Source: Neckera pumila
Taxonomy: Eukaryota > Streptophyta > Bryopsida > Hypnales > Neckeraceae
Length of the DNA stretch: 64,000 nt
Assembly (NCBI GenBank): GCA_963969595.1
Contig: OZ018408.1
Coordinates: 3,407,823-3,471,822 of the forward strand
Direction: 5' to 3'
Shown: piece by piece, positions 11,528 to 24,583 of the stretch
Layout: each line of letters begins with the position of its first letter
Numbering within the stretch: position 1 is the stretch's first letter
The notes under the pieces: model-generated
Databases searched by the model: none
What the model saw: only the letters and a program-made list of their open reading frames with translations
What the model was told of the DNA's origin: nothing
Made by a program: the position numbers and the translations under genes

Positions 11528-14045
11528 AACACATTCCAGTGAGAGTGACGGGCTTTTTTCCCGTTTGCCATTACACCAGAGTCGCAGAGTGGATTCCCTA
11601 TGAGGACTCTGTATGCAGTTCTCTGCAAGTCAGCGCATTTCCCTACGAATTTCAACGTGTATGATCACCTGTTAAACCTTCCTTTTTAGCAGGTGATTCA
11701 GACGAATGGCTTATTTGGCACATTGGTGAGAAATGAGACGCGCTCAGGAAATCGCATATGAGGTATGAGAGCCATGTTAGGGGTGTCACCCGCTGACGTA
11801 GGCGATTCAAAATTGGGTTAGTACTTTGAAGAATGAAGAATCTCGAGGGAGTGTCAGAGCTGATCTACAGGAGAGGGCGATTTCAAAAGTGCACTAGATG
11901 GAGGAGTACTTTCGAGAAAGAAGACTAGGTTGTGCCCAATTTGATAGCAAACCTCCATGCACCGCATCCATGTAACACCCATGTGGCGCCATTTGAATTT
12001 GATGACAAAGGGTTCCTTTTCCCAAGGCCTGCCATTGCTGAAAACATGCATTGTGGGGTGACTTGGAGCAACAACTTCAGGGGTCCATTGTTGGAGCTGG
12101 TAGCCCCACAAGTGCTGTCTCGTGTGAACAACCCTTGCGTTTGAGTCGATGATCCTTTCATGCAACCCAAGTAGCAAGCGTTGCTTGAGCTGTACAAGAA
12201 TCGACCATAAATGAACAGGAGTTGCAGGAAGACAGTGACTCTTGTGGTTCTTAATGTGGATTCTGCACATCTGGAGAGACTTCACCTCCGAAGATTGTCA
12301 CCGTCTTTTCCATGTGATCCTGTTTCTGCACCTTGTACCGCAGCATAGCGAGCAAGGGACTTGAATGTTCTCAAGTAACTGCGAATATGATTGTGTCTGG
12401 TTGATATGTTGAGGTTTCCATTTCACTGGTAGGATTTGACATTGAGCTAGGGCTACCTTAAATTGTGAATAAATCCGAGGGGGTAATAAATTAGTTCATT
12501 AGCCCCCTGTTTAGTGCATTACCGGTGGTCTTTCCTTGCGCACAGTTTTAAACCCTAGAATCGTCCCAGTGCTGCATTTTGACAGCAATGGGTGTTTGGT
12601 TACAAATCATTCCGCCCTGAAAGGAAATTATCGTTGTTGATCAAAGGACCCAACTCAGAGTACAGAATTACGGCATCCAGACATGGACGCAAATTGACTA
12701 GGGTAGTGTACTCTACACAGGATATTGATTCAAGATATTATCAATACATATTAGTCAGGGTTCTGGATGGGGTTACCTCGGTAGCACTTTCACTCTTCAT
12801 CCAAGTAATCAATCAATGACTTGGATTCGGCCTGAATTTGTACACCAAATTTTGCTTGGTACTTCCTGACCGACTGAAATGTGGCAAAATGCATGATTAA
12901 GATAGAGTCCGTAACAGATATGTATAAGGAACTAAAATCGGCAGTTATGGGAATTAGTCATTTGACAGAGGCTTTGCAGTTGCTTGCCGTCAAGAGATTC
13001 TTTCCGAGGTGTGAAATGTAAACGTCCCTGGCAGAGGCTTTGGGAGACTTGTAGAGGCACTATTTTAGCTGTCGTGCACTGCAGTACTTCTTCAGTAGGT
13101 GGTGGTGGTTGGGGGAGTAGGTCATGTTGTTGAAGCCGTCATTATCTAAGTGAGATGCTGATGGTTGCGTGATGCAAGACTTGACTTCAAACCGAGCACG
13201 TGTTGTGTACACGGCACTGATATGGGATCTCCACCTGGCTTTGAACTTACAGTAGTTTAATCCGGATCTCACCCTCGTTTTGAAGTTTTCTATACACTAT
13301 CTATCATCTAGTGTTGCCACCATTTGTGAAAACAACTAGTATTTAATGGTCCATACTAGAAATGAACCTTCACAATTGCTTTAGAGATACTTGATCTCAT
13401 ACCACTTTAATTTCTTGTATGATTTCTTTCTTCTTCTTCACTTGAATGCAAAAAAACTGTGACTATCTTCCAAAAAATCTCTATGAAGTGATAGATAGTG
13501 TATAAAAGGAATGGAAATTACTGTATGGCTTTCAATTATTCATTTTTCACTTGTTATGTTATGAAGTTGAAGTGCCCTTCATTGCGGTTCCAAAGCAATT
13601 TGCGGTTTCAAAATCGGATCATTTTTGAGCATGCTAGAGCTTCTTGAAGTTGATGAACTTTCTAGTGAAAACTGGCTTGAAAAAATCGTAAGATTGTTGT
13701 ACCCGACTGTACAGAAGAAATGCAAGACAATGACAGTAAGCTAATCAAGACTTCTCAACGTTATTTTTCGCTCCAATCTACAGTGGCTCTAAGAATCCTT
13801 GTTGCTCTTCATACGCTATTACCACGAGCTTCAACTAGCACATCACAGGCATCGTCACGAACCTCCATCTTCCAGCTCATCGACCTCCATCTTCCAGCTC
13901 ATCGACATAAGTGCACACCTGGGAGGTGAAAGTTCGAACGGTTTGCTACCGGTATTAAGAAATTTATACAAACAAATGCTGCAACCATGGATCCAGCAAA
14001 GAGCAGTCTAGATGCGGGTCAGGAACCTCTCCACAGTGCACTAAA
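11528..14045. other. Intergenic region between convergent genes
   Basis: It holds the 3' UTR of the 290-residue protein gene and the 3' flank of the minus-strand oxidoreductase. A telo-box-like AAACCCTA occurs near 12550. Apart from a short tandem repeat near 13862, I see no genes or mobile-element ends. Confidence 0.45.
13862..13905. repeat. Two-copy 22-bp perfect tandem repeat
   Basis: A 22-base unit starting CCTCCATCTTCCAGCTCATC occurs twice head to tail without mismatch, at 13862-13883 and 13884-13905. Confidence 0.85.
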
Positions 14046-17000
14046 TCAATCTAATACAAGAACAACTTTCCCCATGGTCTTGCCACTTTGAAAAGTACGA
14101 AGGGCATCCACGGCTTTCGAGAAAGGAAAAGTATGGCCCACCAATGGTGGCCGCAGATTGAGGCTTTGCAAGCCTTCAAACAATCTTTCCATCTTCTCCA
14201 CTTTGTCAAACATCCAAATCAAGTTAAAGGCCTGCCAAAACAGGAGGGATATCAGACCCTGACAGTTTCTCAGCTGGTACATTGTGGACAATATTATCAC
14301 AGCTAACTAGTATATCAACTTAAGTTACATTATCGTTCTGGGTAGCAACTTCAAACTCAGCCAGTTAAACAAGAGCAGCAGCAACAATTAAACTTATTAA
14401 GCTATAACAATTTCATTAAAATATCACAGAAACAGAAACAAGGGCTGGAAGAAGACTACATGTAGCTCTCACCATGACACTTTTGTTGTCCGATATCATC
14501 TCCATGGGATCGACGACAGGTCTGCGTATGTACTTCCACGCTAAGGAAAACCAGTTGGGCTTATCTCCAGTGGGAGTGAAACTTGATGCTCCGTATACCA
14601 CATGACGTCCACCTCGAGATAATGACTCATATCCAGGTTTGGAATAATCTCCACCTACAGCGTCAATGATGCAGTCGAAACCGTCCACCCTGATTAACGC
14701 AGCTCATGAAGTATGAGTCTTGACAGTGCTTAGTAGCATCCACCAAAAATACAGTAAAAATGAAATCATCGTGAAGCTGAAGCTGATGTAGACATCCATG
14801 ACATTCCTGGGGAGGCGATCCAGTTGCCAGGATTCCCTTAAAATCAATGAAGTGTGAGCCACGAAAAGGTATCCAGATTATTTTCGAGCTAAACCTTGAG
14901 CTCATGTAATGTTTGCAAAGGCGGGGGTGTCTCACATTAGAATTAATTATTTCCTTTCATCGAGTCCTTGGTCAGTATGTGGATCATCTGCCAGAGATTG
15001 CATGCCTGGCAATGGAATAAATTGCTTCAAAAGCGAGGAAGCTGTTCAATATCTAAGTGCTCTTAATTAATTCTGTGCTACAGTGGAAAGGCTACAAGCT
15101 GTATACGACTCCAGAATGTTATGTCTTCCCCACAGAATATCATCTCAGCAACAGTAGGGAGCGAAAAGGGTATGGCGTTTCAAAGTCTCATGGTTTGTAG
15201 CTTTTACCTCAAGGTCGATAGACTGGCAGCCAGTTGGTCTTTGAAAATCTTTCCCCCTCCTTTTCGCACGATGATTTGCTCATAAGGTAGGAAATCACCT
15301 CCCCAGTAATCAAAAAGGTACTTCACCTGTCATTTCAACAAAAAGGGAAATCAAATAGCTGAAATAAGAGAGTTTCATCATTGTTAGACCCCGATCAATG
15401 TGGGACAAAACTTAGGCGTGCTACATATATGACTCCTAAAAAAATTTAGGCATGCATGAAATTATGAAGATTTTGGCTCAATATTTGGGACAGTATGTAA
15501 TGGAGTCCCTAATTGTACAAATGCAAGGTCAACTAGATTTGGTTCCATAGATAGCATACGCATATTTCTAGCACGTCTAAATGGACGAAAACAATATCCA
15601 AAGAAGATCGAAACGAAATATGTGTTCCAAGGCATTTGGGGTTTGATGATTTGAAAAGAGGCCTGCAATTGTAAAGTTTGAATTTGGAAGCACAATTTAC
15701 AAATGCTAAAGAAATCCGCAACAAAGGCTTGAGAACAAAGAGAACCTTTTCATCGCTCCCAACAGTAGCAACTACATTAACCTTAAGTTGCTTGCAAATA
15801 CCCAGAGCAAATGTACCACAACCGCCAGCTGCAGAGTGGATAAGAACCGTTTGGCCTTCTTGCACATTTCCAAGCTCCCGTAGAGCATAGAACATCGTCA
15901 GTCCCTGGTGGATGACAGTTACAAAAATCCCGTTTAGAATCTGAACGAGAACTCCACGCATTTACAAAAAATTTAACAAACCAAATGTATTGATAAGTAA
16001 ACACTAAACAGATAAAGTAGTGGTACCTGAACTGGATATGCAGCTGCCTCTGCAAAAGACCAGTCACTTGGAAATGAACGCAAGTACTTAGGGGTCACGT
16101 TAATGTGTGAAACATAAGCCCCAAACCTAGTCAAGCCGAGCACTCTGTCTCCAACTTTCACACTCTCAACGTCGTCCCCCACCGCTGCAACAACTCCAGC
16201 AAACTTTATGCAACAGACAATTACCCATACACAGGGTCAGAAAATTGTAGGACATTCATACGTCATAGGGACTAGCTAGTTCAACTTTAAAGACAGTAAT
16301 CTGCACCAAGCATGAGAGACAAAAGAATTGCAAGGCGAGTTACCAGAATATAATTCCTCCCCACACATTCCTTGAATAATATTAGCTTAAAAGAGGTTTG
16401 CAACTCCAAGAGGGACCAATTTTTACTTCTACATACTAAAAATACATAAGTACAATGAAACAAGGGGGTTGGTGCCATGCAAGAAAAGTGACTCCTACCT
16501 CAAGCCCAGGTGTGTAAACACCTTTGGGAGATGCAGAATACAATCCCAAGCATGTAAACACTGATTGCACATAAATAACTATGTCAGAATGTACTAAACA
16601 CCACCACAATCATTTGAAGATAGCAACCAGCAACTTAGAAACCAGCTAGTAGAATTCCCTAAGAGATATTCTAGTCATGTAAAACCTTAACAATTTTAAT
16701 GCCATTTTAAGGCAATTTTTAACATAAACCCTACCTATTTGTAACGCGCCTCAATTATTTTAGAACAACTATAGGGAGTAGATCTTCCGTTGGTAAACTC
16801 AACATGCAAATGATCAAAATAGCATTAAATCCATAAACCCACATAGGAAGTCAACCAAAAAGAAAGGTTGTTGATGTACCATCAGCAAAATTTAAGCCCA
16901 CGGCCTTAACTGCTACTTGGACCTCTCCAGACGCTGGTGCTCCGAGCTCATCCGTCACCTATTGCAAAAACAACAATTAATACTTTCACTTCATCAAAAG

Positions 17001-17607
17001 ATTTGGAAAGTTGTGGGTCACATATTTTGCTAGTCACATGAGGAGCTCCAAGTAAGTACAAGCAAGTGACCATAGACAGACCTCCTAATGATCATGGGGA
17101 GGTTTTCCTATGAATTTCATCATGCTCATCTCAAAGATGTTGTCTAAGAATTCTTGAAAAAATCAATTTTTATTGAAACCCATGTCTCAGCAGAACGACT
17201 TTGCAATTTCCATCCTGAACAGTACTAAAACAATTTCTCAGCACATTTCCACTCACCAGTCTTAGGTCGGATATTTTCCCAGGACTGTCACTCCTAGTGT
17301 TTCCAAAGAGACAAAAGCTGTCAGTACATTAACAACAGACAAAACAAACAGATGGGAAGAAATGTAGACTTTTCATGCTGGACTCAGAACATATGCAGAT
17401 ATCCAAAAATATATAAATATCAAATTTATTACCGTCTGAACCCAAAGCATTTTCATTTCAAGTACTCTAAAACGCGTTCAATCATTCCAATAGCAATCAG
17501 CTCCGAGACAGTTTTCTGCTTTCCAATATGTGGAAGCAAAACTAGGAAATTACAAAGATTCATTCTTACCGCCATATTTGCCGTGTGACGCACTTGTTGA
17601 TGTCCAT
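14046..17607 (-). CDS. VAT-1-like / quinone oxidoreductase-like MDR protein, nine exons
   Basis: Exons on the minus strand, in coding order, are 17607-17570, 17293-17257, 16958-16880, 16560-16499, 16203-16027, 15904-15746, 15326-15208, 14689-14473 and 14231-14046. All splice in frame to about 357 residues. It is a medium-chain dehydrogenase/reductase of the zinc-free quinone oxidoreductase branch. The N-terminal GroES-like part contains VGLNFADV and PGLEFAGVV, followed by [10 protein letters not shown]. The nucleotide-binding motif [19 protein letters not shown] (around residues 154-172) fits NADPH binding. The C-terminal half has [21 protein letters not shown] and [12 protein letters not shown], matching plant and bacterial VAT-1-like sequences. 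It probably reduces quinones or enones with NADPH in the cytosol. The physiological substrate is not known. No zinc-binding cysteines are evident. The short first exon ([13 protein letters not shown]) gives the start with best fit, and an earlier non-coding exon is possible. Confidence 0.87.
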
Positions 17608-19219
17608 GGTTTTCAGACCTGCCTGCACAGCGCAACACGAAAATAAAAACACTCCGTTGTTACGTTACGTACAACTAAGGTTTTCAGTCACATCCCAGTT
17701 ACGTTTGTTCAATCACTTGCAAATTCAAAGCGAGAGACACCATTGCTGCCTCAAACCAAACCACAATTGTTTCCAATAACTCGCCATAGCCCTCTCAATA
17801 ACATAAAACTCTGCACTCCAACTACTGTAGAGCTACCGAATTGCGAGATGTACCTAAATGCATGCGACACCCTAAAATCTTGCAAGATGAGAACATAAAA
17901 TGTACACGTAGAACGTCTGCTGGTTCTAGGTCATCCACTTTAAACTTAAAACTTAAAACTTTTGCATAAAACTTTTGCATAACTTGAATATCCAAATTTC
18001 AAAATCTTTCGTGCATTGGAATCCCCTTGCAATCGCAAACAAGAATTACTCACAAACGTGGTCAGTCTAATAACAGAAACTACTCTCGGCAGCGCTTCAA
18101 GTATGTCATTTCGGTGTGGTTACGTACCTTTAATTCTAGGGCTGCCTGAATTACATGCCTCCTTCTACTGTCCCTGTTGAAACCCAAGATCGAATGACCA
18201 CAGGACTGACTCCAATACGGGAGAACGCGCAACATTGGACACCATCTGGAACAAAATTAACACTTAACATGGCGTTGTCAATTATTAATAGACGAAGAGA
18301 TTGTCGAAAAGGTGACCAGGCGAACCCGTGCTTCGATGGAGGCCTTGAGAGTTGAGAGCAGGCATCCAACTGCACTTTCACAGACAACGCCCAATACATG
18401 TAAGGTATGTGCTTGAAATCTTGAACAACTGTAGAGAGGTGTTGCAATTAGGAGTGTGTGACTTTTAGGTGCACATACCTTATTGGCCAACATTTCCTTT
18501 TGAAAAAATTGAAAAAAACGAAAAAAGTCCTGGAAAAGTGAAGAGAACTTGAAAAATGTTTCAAAGAAAGTTGCAAAAGAAACCACACTAGAGCAGGTAG
18601 CGATGAAGTTTCTAAAAAGACTTGAGAAAGAACAATGAGTAGTCCAAAAGAATGAATAGGGAGTTATGGGGTGACTTGATTTTTGGCCCTTCTTTTCACA
18701 TGTTATTTGGTGGTTTTCCATATTCATTAAGTTGTTGCGTAAGCTTAGTCATTTAATTCAACAAAAAACCTAATTTTCTTTTGCATTCCAACTATTATCC
18801 TTCAAAAATCAACAAATAAAATTACAACTCAATTCAAATACTAAGTTGAAGGCAATTCATCAATTCAAGGCAATTTACGCATTACCATACTTGAATAGCA
18901 AGTTTGGCTTAAATAACTTTTTTTATAAAAGTATCAAATTCTTTTGCTAATTTTTGGGGCCCAACAATCAAGTCTACAAATAAATGTAAAGAAGATTTAT
19001 TGAAAATCCAAATAATCCAATAATCATTGAGTCAAATACCTATCTATCATTTGATCCTCTACTATCAAGAATTTTTTTGATGGCAAAATGAAGGAATTAT
19101 TTCATTGACATTTGTTGAGAATGAATATTGGAGAGGTCATTTCTATAATGAAATTCATTGTTTGTTATAAATCCTCAAAAGGTATGGGACAATTTAAAGA
19201 TGAGAGCTTGACCGCTCAT
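17608..19219. other. 5' flank of the oxidoreductase gene, then AT-rich spacer
   Basis: Sequence up to about 18.45 kb is moderately GC-rich and likely contains the oxidoreductase promoter and leader. Beyond it the DNA is AT-rich. A short AAACTTAAAACTT-type simple repeat lies near 17940. The long minus-strand ORF around 18278-18727 is Phe/Ser-rich low complexity and not a convincing gene. Confidence 0.4.
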
Positions 19220-19626
19220 TGTCAAAAACGCAAGAATTGTGTTCAAAACAAAACTTTAGACCTCATTTGGATACAATAGAATAACTTGTTTCAAAATTCT
19301 TTGAACTTAGAATAGTTGGTATATCAAATTAAAATTCATCTAATTAAACTTGTTTGTGATTTTGAACCTCCAAAAAAAAGTTATGGACAAAATTCATAGA
19401 AGATGTTTGAAAATATCAAAGAAAATGTTCCTTCCAACCCCTCTCTAAACTTTGTCCATAACTTTTGATTGGAAGCTTGAGATCTCAAAAGCGTATTTGA
19501 AGATGAGAATTAGCTTGATTTCTAATATAAACCTAGTTCAAAGTTTTCAAAAAAAAATTATTGTACCATGCCTAAACGAGGTCCAAAATTTGACTTTGAA
19601 CACAATTCTTGCATTTGACATAACTA
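19220..19626. repeat. Imperfect fold-back (inverted repeat), diverged
   Basis: The left arm (about 19220-19402) and right arm (about 19447-19626) are imperfect reverse complements. For example, AGAATTGTGTTCAAA pairs with TTTGAACACAATTCT in outline, and AAAAGTTATGGACAAA pairs with TTTGTCCATAACTTTT. The loop is about 45 bases. It is a diverged relative of the fold-back at 39655-40296, sharing the CCAACCCCTCTCTAAA loop edge and the CCCACATGGGTTGT flank. It is a candidate fold-back or MITE. Confidence 0.6.
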
Positions 19627-21876
19627 CAATATTAGTGGTTGAACTCCTATTAATCCTAATTTACATCTCCCACATGGGTTGTTTTACCTCCTATCATTCC
19701 ACTTGTATAAGGAGTGTATCTTTTCATCTCTAGACACTCATAATAAAAGCCTTTTGAGTCTATTTGTGACATTTGCTAAATACTTTTGATTTTTTTAAAT
19801 TTATTATTGAATTTGGAATATGAGAATTACCTCTAGCCAACTATATATTTGGGCTACTCAAATAGGAACAATAGGAGTTTATGTAGGGCAGTTAAAATCC
19901 ACTTGTACTTAATGGAGAAAAGATGAGAAAACGATTTTTTTCATAAGCAATTCGTTTCCTATACTTTGAGTTTTTTGTTTGGTTATACAGCCTAAAATAT
20001 TGAAATTAAGATGGTAATTTACTAATTTCACTTGGTTAATTTTACACTAGCTACCAGATCTTCTCGTTCATTGGTCCATAACTTGCTCCATTCATTGTTT
20101 GGAATAATATTTATCTAAAATGAAGCTGTTTATTTTATTTTGTGTTGTTTTCCTAGACTTTGGCGTCAAGTTTATGACTTTAGCATAATTTTTTATGCCT
20201 ATTGTAGATAACCAATTTGTATTGATTTTTTTGGATTTTTTATGTGCATTTTAAAGTTGTTTTGTTTCATTTTTAACATATTATTTTAAGATTTTGAATC
20301 CAATTCAGTGATTTCAACTAGTACTTTAGTCAATGTGTCGGTAGTTGTGGACTAGAGAATTCCGATTATGATTAAAGATGATTGAGGGTAGGTGGTGAGC
20401 TTTCCAGTTAAGTAGTTTAAATTTTCTAATTTGGATTTGAAATGGGGTTTAATAGCAATTTGAATTGGCAGCTTGCTGGCAATTTCAATTCAATAGGTGG
20501 TCGATAGTTGGATTGTCTCCTTCCCTTCTGGTAACCGCCAACTTACTCCTATTAAATCCGTCTTTTTGATTTGAAAATCATCCATTATTGAGAGTGCCAG
20601 TGTGTGTCCCAGCTTCAAGTTGGTTGTGTATTATTTTTGTTTGTGTAAAGAGTGAGTGAGTGTTATGAGCTTTGGAATTTGTAATAGAAAATTGAAAGAA
20701 GTTTGAATGCTATGGTGTATGACAGAGAAGTTTCTGAGCACTAATTGATTATGAGATCTGATGAGTATTGTGGAGTAGAAAGCTAGTTGGATGAGGAACG
20801 AATTAAGTGTCCAAGCTGGGGAAGAAGTTGAAAGTTGATGAGTCAGTGGAGATTTTAATTGAGAAACTTGTAACAGTGATATGCTCACCAATTTGGGGAA
20901 TTAATTTCATTTCAAGCCGAGTTGGTTGTGTATATATTTATACTGATTTGAGATGTGTATAAGAATGGAGTGTCATTAAGTGCAAATTGATATTAATTTA
21001 CAACTTGAGTTTAATATGCATAAAGTTGTGCAAATGTGAACTATGTTGGAATCTAAGTTTGAGTCTTGAATGCTAGATAATATTTTGAAAAGTGTGTTCT
21101 TTGTATGTGTCACTAATTTGGATGTTTTAGTTGAAGCAATGTCTGTCAGGCCAAATCCAAGTTGAGTGTAGTGTCGTTGTAGTAATGTTTTGGGCCATGG
21201 AATTCTAAGTTGGAATAATGAATTCAAGTCAAGGTATTTTGATTTTAGATTTAGAACCTATTAGCATAGACTCCCTACTTGACTGTCTCCCTTGGAATGA
21301 ACTTATTATACTAAAAGGATAATTTTCCAATAGCTCATTATTCTCCTTCAACATCTACTCTAGCTTCTACTAACAGTATTATAAGCAGATTAATATTATA
21401 TATAAATGGATCATGGATATTTTCCAAGAAAAAGAACGTCCATTGGTATAAAAAAGTACAAAAATAAAAAAGAATATAAAAAAGATCCCTCTCTCCCATT
21501 GTGGAAATAGATGGATCTTTGCAAAATCTTTTGGATTTGATGGCATGTCAATCTTTAATGCATAAAATAGCCACCAAATACATACTTTAATTCACTCCCC
21601 TAATGAGGTTCAATGCCCACTAATTTTGCTCAGTAGCAGTTCAACCAGGATATTATTTCAAGTCTTGAAATGGACTCCTGGATGTGTAACTATTACACGA
21701 CACATGCTGGAATATAGACCAACTACTTGATGGAAAATTGAGCTTAGTTTCATAACTAGTTTTCACACATTGTTTTTGCATTCAAAAGTTAACATCTATC
21801 AGTACCTTAAGACAGGCTATTTGTTTGTTTTGTTATGTCAAGATCTCCCGGACTGTGCGTCCCTAAGTTGCGTGCT
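19627..21876. other. AT-rich spacer without recognisable genes
   Basis: A copy of the motif CCACTTGTATAAGGAG near 19700 links this spot to the inverted arms further right. Otherwise only short, low-complexity ORFs are present. Confidence 0.4.
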
Positions 21877-22140
21877 TGGTACCATCGGAAAGCTCTCGGC
21901 AAAGAAGGGTGCACGGACTTGGTTCTATGGCGTTTGAAGCTATGGTGCAGGAAGTTATTGAATTTTGAAGTATTTATGAATCAAAAAATTTGAAAATTAT
22001 TTTTATTTTTATTTTGGTCACGTTCTTGGTACCATTGAAAAGCTCTTGGCAAGTAGGGTGGCCGGGCTTTGTTTTGTGATGTTTGGAATGATGGTGTGAA
22101 AGATATTGAATTTCAAAGTATTATTTATGAATTAGAAAAT
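21877..22140. repeat. Tandem pair of a dispersed repeat of about 130 bp
   Basis: Two diverged copies start near 21877 and 22022 with a TTCTTGGTACCATTGAAAAG-like block (21877 has CTTGGTACCATCGGAAAG) followed by GCTCT(C/T)GGCAA and end in a tail with TTGAATTT near GAAGTATT. A third copy lies inverted near 54490-54580. No coding potential was recognised. Confidence 0.6.
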
Positions 22141-23100
22141 TTGGAAAATTATTTTTACTATGATTTTTTTTTTTTTGAACAAATGGAAAACACCATTGCA
22201 TTAAGAGAACAACAACCAAGCCAAGAATGGCAAATGAAAATAGAAAAACAGAAAGAAAATAGAGCTTTACTGGAACATCTCAAAACCTGGGCGCTCATCA
22301 AAAAAATTCTAAGCAGAACAACTTGCATTACTGGAATCAATTTCATTTCCTGTAAATCTTTATATTTTGGTTTTACTTATTTTAAACCCATACTAAGGTA
22401 ACAAGGCTTAACTACTAGTCAGAGACTATTCTTGTCAAGGCAAAAGCAATCATTGCATATATACTACATCCACAATCCATAGCCTAATGTTTGCAATGCT
22501 AAAGTAGTCATTACACTGAGTAAAGTTCTAAAATAGCCAATGTATTCAAAATTTGACAAACATTCATGTGCTATTTTTGCAAGGCAAAAATAAATAAACA
22601 AAGAGTACATGTTTACACTATAAGAAACTTTTTTTTTTTTTTATGTCTGTCCAAAAACATGCGATGTCCAAGGCCTAACATACTATGTCCGCTGAGACAT
22701 CAAGACGTTAAAGAAGAAGATTGCAGTTTAGGATAAATTTCCAAAGATGTTCCAGATGACTGCGGAAAATTTGAATGGAACCAGTTGGTGTTACCAAGGA
22801 CATCGAGATTTTTGATGACATTTTTAAGGACTCTTTAATGTCCAACAAGGCGTCTGCAAAAACATGGATGGCCACGTCAGCTTTGGGGGAAAAATGTCAA
22901 GGAGGGTGATTTTTTGAAAATTACTTTTTCTTTGGATAAAAGTCTGATCAAGGTTAAAAAAAAAGGGATTGGGCAGCCTCCGGGCAGCTTTTGGAGAAAA
23001 TAAGATGATATGGCATATGACGTGGCATGCCACGTATAAATTAATTGACATGGCATATAATTATGCTAATGTGACATGCCACGTTAACATAGCAGGGTTG

Positions 23101-23700
23101 TCTCTTTGCGTTTTCTATACTTATTTTAGAGATGTCTAAGTAGACGTAGAGATGGCACTGGAGACATCTTATAAAACGTTGAGATGTTTTCTTGGACATT
23201 TTTGTAGACTTCTAGATGTTTTAGAAAACATAGTCACAATCGGTATAACGTCTATGGAGACATCATTAGAGCGGCCTTTGAGACATACAAAAAACATCCT
23301 ACTGGACGTTTGTATGCTATTCTACCAAAATTCAAATCCAGTGTTTTTAATGTTTTATATAGTTTGTCTTTCCCTCTACCACTCCACTTGTATAAAGAGC
23401 TCATCTTTGCGTTTTCTACACTTGTATTGGAGATGTCTAAGTAGACGTAGAGATGTCATTAAAGACATCTTATAAAACATTGAGATGTTTTCTTGTGTGT
23501 TTTTGTAGAGATCTAGATGTTTTAAGAAATATAGTCACAGTTGGTATAACATCTATAGAGACATCATTAGAGCGGCCTTTCAGACATGCAAAAATCATCT
23601 TGCTACACGTTTGTGTGTTGCTCCACCAAAATTTAAATCCAGTGTTTTCAATGTCCCATATAGTTTGTTTTCCCATCTACCACTCCACTTGTATAAAGAA
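23101..23700. repeat. Diverged tandem duplication of about 300 bp inside the left arm
   Basis: Two units begin with CTTTGCGTTTTCTA(T/C)ACTT near 23104 and 23405, and each ends with a CTACCACTCCACTTGTATAA block near 23379 and 23679. The two units translate to similar but non-identical ORFs, showing shared descent rather than coding function. The mirror copy lies in the right arm at about 28262-28862. Confidence 0.7.
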
Positions 23701-23784
23701 TCCGTATTCTCCCCTCCATAAACTCACATCAAGTGGCTTTTGAAGCCATGTGACATAATTGCCAATTATGAAGTATTTTGTACG

Positions 23785-23880
23785 GCATATTATGTATGGT
23801 ATATGATGTATAATGTATGGTATATGATGTATAATGTATGGTGTATTGTGTATAATGTATGGTGTATTGTGTATGACATG
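23785..23880. repeat. TGTATGGTATATGATG-type short tandem array
   Basis: An imperfect tandem array built from TATAATGTATGG and TATATGATG or TGTATTGTG units. The same array appears inverted in the right arm near 28083-28178. Confidence 0.75.
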
Positions 23881-24583
23881 TTATATTGGACATTATGACA
23901 TGCATGAGGGACATCATATGAGACATGTGAGATTGTCCATATTAACATCATGCTGAATAGTCCATTCCATTCCATTCCATGAATGTTTAATGTGACATCA
24001 TTTTGTTCTCCTAGATCATACCAAACATTGCCAGAGGTATTCATGATAAAAAGTAGATGTTTACATTGATGTCACAAGAAATTTGGACGTCTAAGGTGAT
24101 GTTTCAAAATACGTCTATGAAAACGTTTGGACATTTGAGTTGATGTCTCAGAAAACGTATAGATGTCTATGTTGACATCTTCAAAGATAGCAAGAAAACT
24201 CTTAGACAACAAAAAAATATGCTGACGTGGCATGCCACATCATCCTTGCTAGATGCCACATCGCTTTTCCCACCGCCATGTCACGTGCCACCTCAGATGC
24301 CACATCATGGCCAAAAATGGATGAAAAAGTTTCCTACATGGCTGCCCGGGCACATGTGGCGCTTTAGGTGGCAGCCACATGGCAACCTTTGAGGACCTCG
24401 TTGACCCATTTTTTTGGACATCCGGTCTTCCAGCATGCTGATGTCTGACGTCAAATCTGATGTCAAACCCAAAGTCTTGAGCAACGCGATTTTTTGGACA
24501 TCCACGTAGACATTTCAAGACACCAGTCGCGACATCAACATGTAGAATCCAGGGATAAAAAAAAACACGGGTTTCTTATAGTG

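Larger units (their letters stand above)
22616..24583. mobile_element. Left arm of large inverted repeat; CACTA-like non-autonomous element
   Basis: The segment opens with CACTATAAGAAAC (22616) and closes with its complement GTTTCTTATAGTG (ending 24583), and is flanked on both sides by TTTA (22612-22615 and 24584-24587). These ends resemble plant CACTA (En/Spm) termini, usually CACTACAAGAA, although that group normally makes 3-bp duplications. The interior is dense in GATGTC, GACATC and GACGTC words, like subterminal repeats. It contains a diverged tandem duplication of about 300 bp (starts near 23101 and 23402) and a TATGTATGG-type satellite at 23785-23880. No transposase is encoded. The segment is reverse-complementary to 27380-29347 and of the same 1,968-bp length. 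The homopolymer tracts checked near the ends (14 T and 9 A) match the other arm exactly. Confidence 0.75.

Noticed and set aside
18278..18727. 149-codon minus-strand ORF
   Set aside because: A Phe/Ser-rich translation of poly-A/G-type low complexity with no domain.
23152..23743. ORFs of 107 and 96 codons in the inverted arms
   Set aside because: They overlap the tandem duplication, have no recognisable domain, and recur only because the arms are duplicated.
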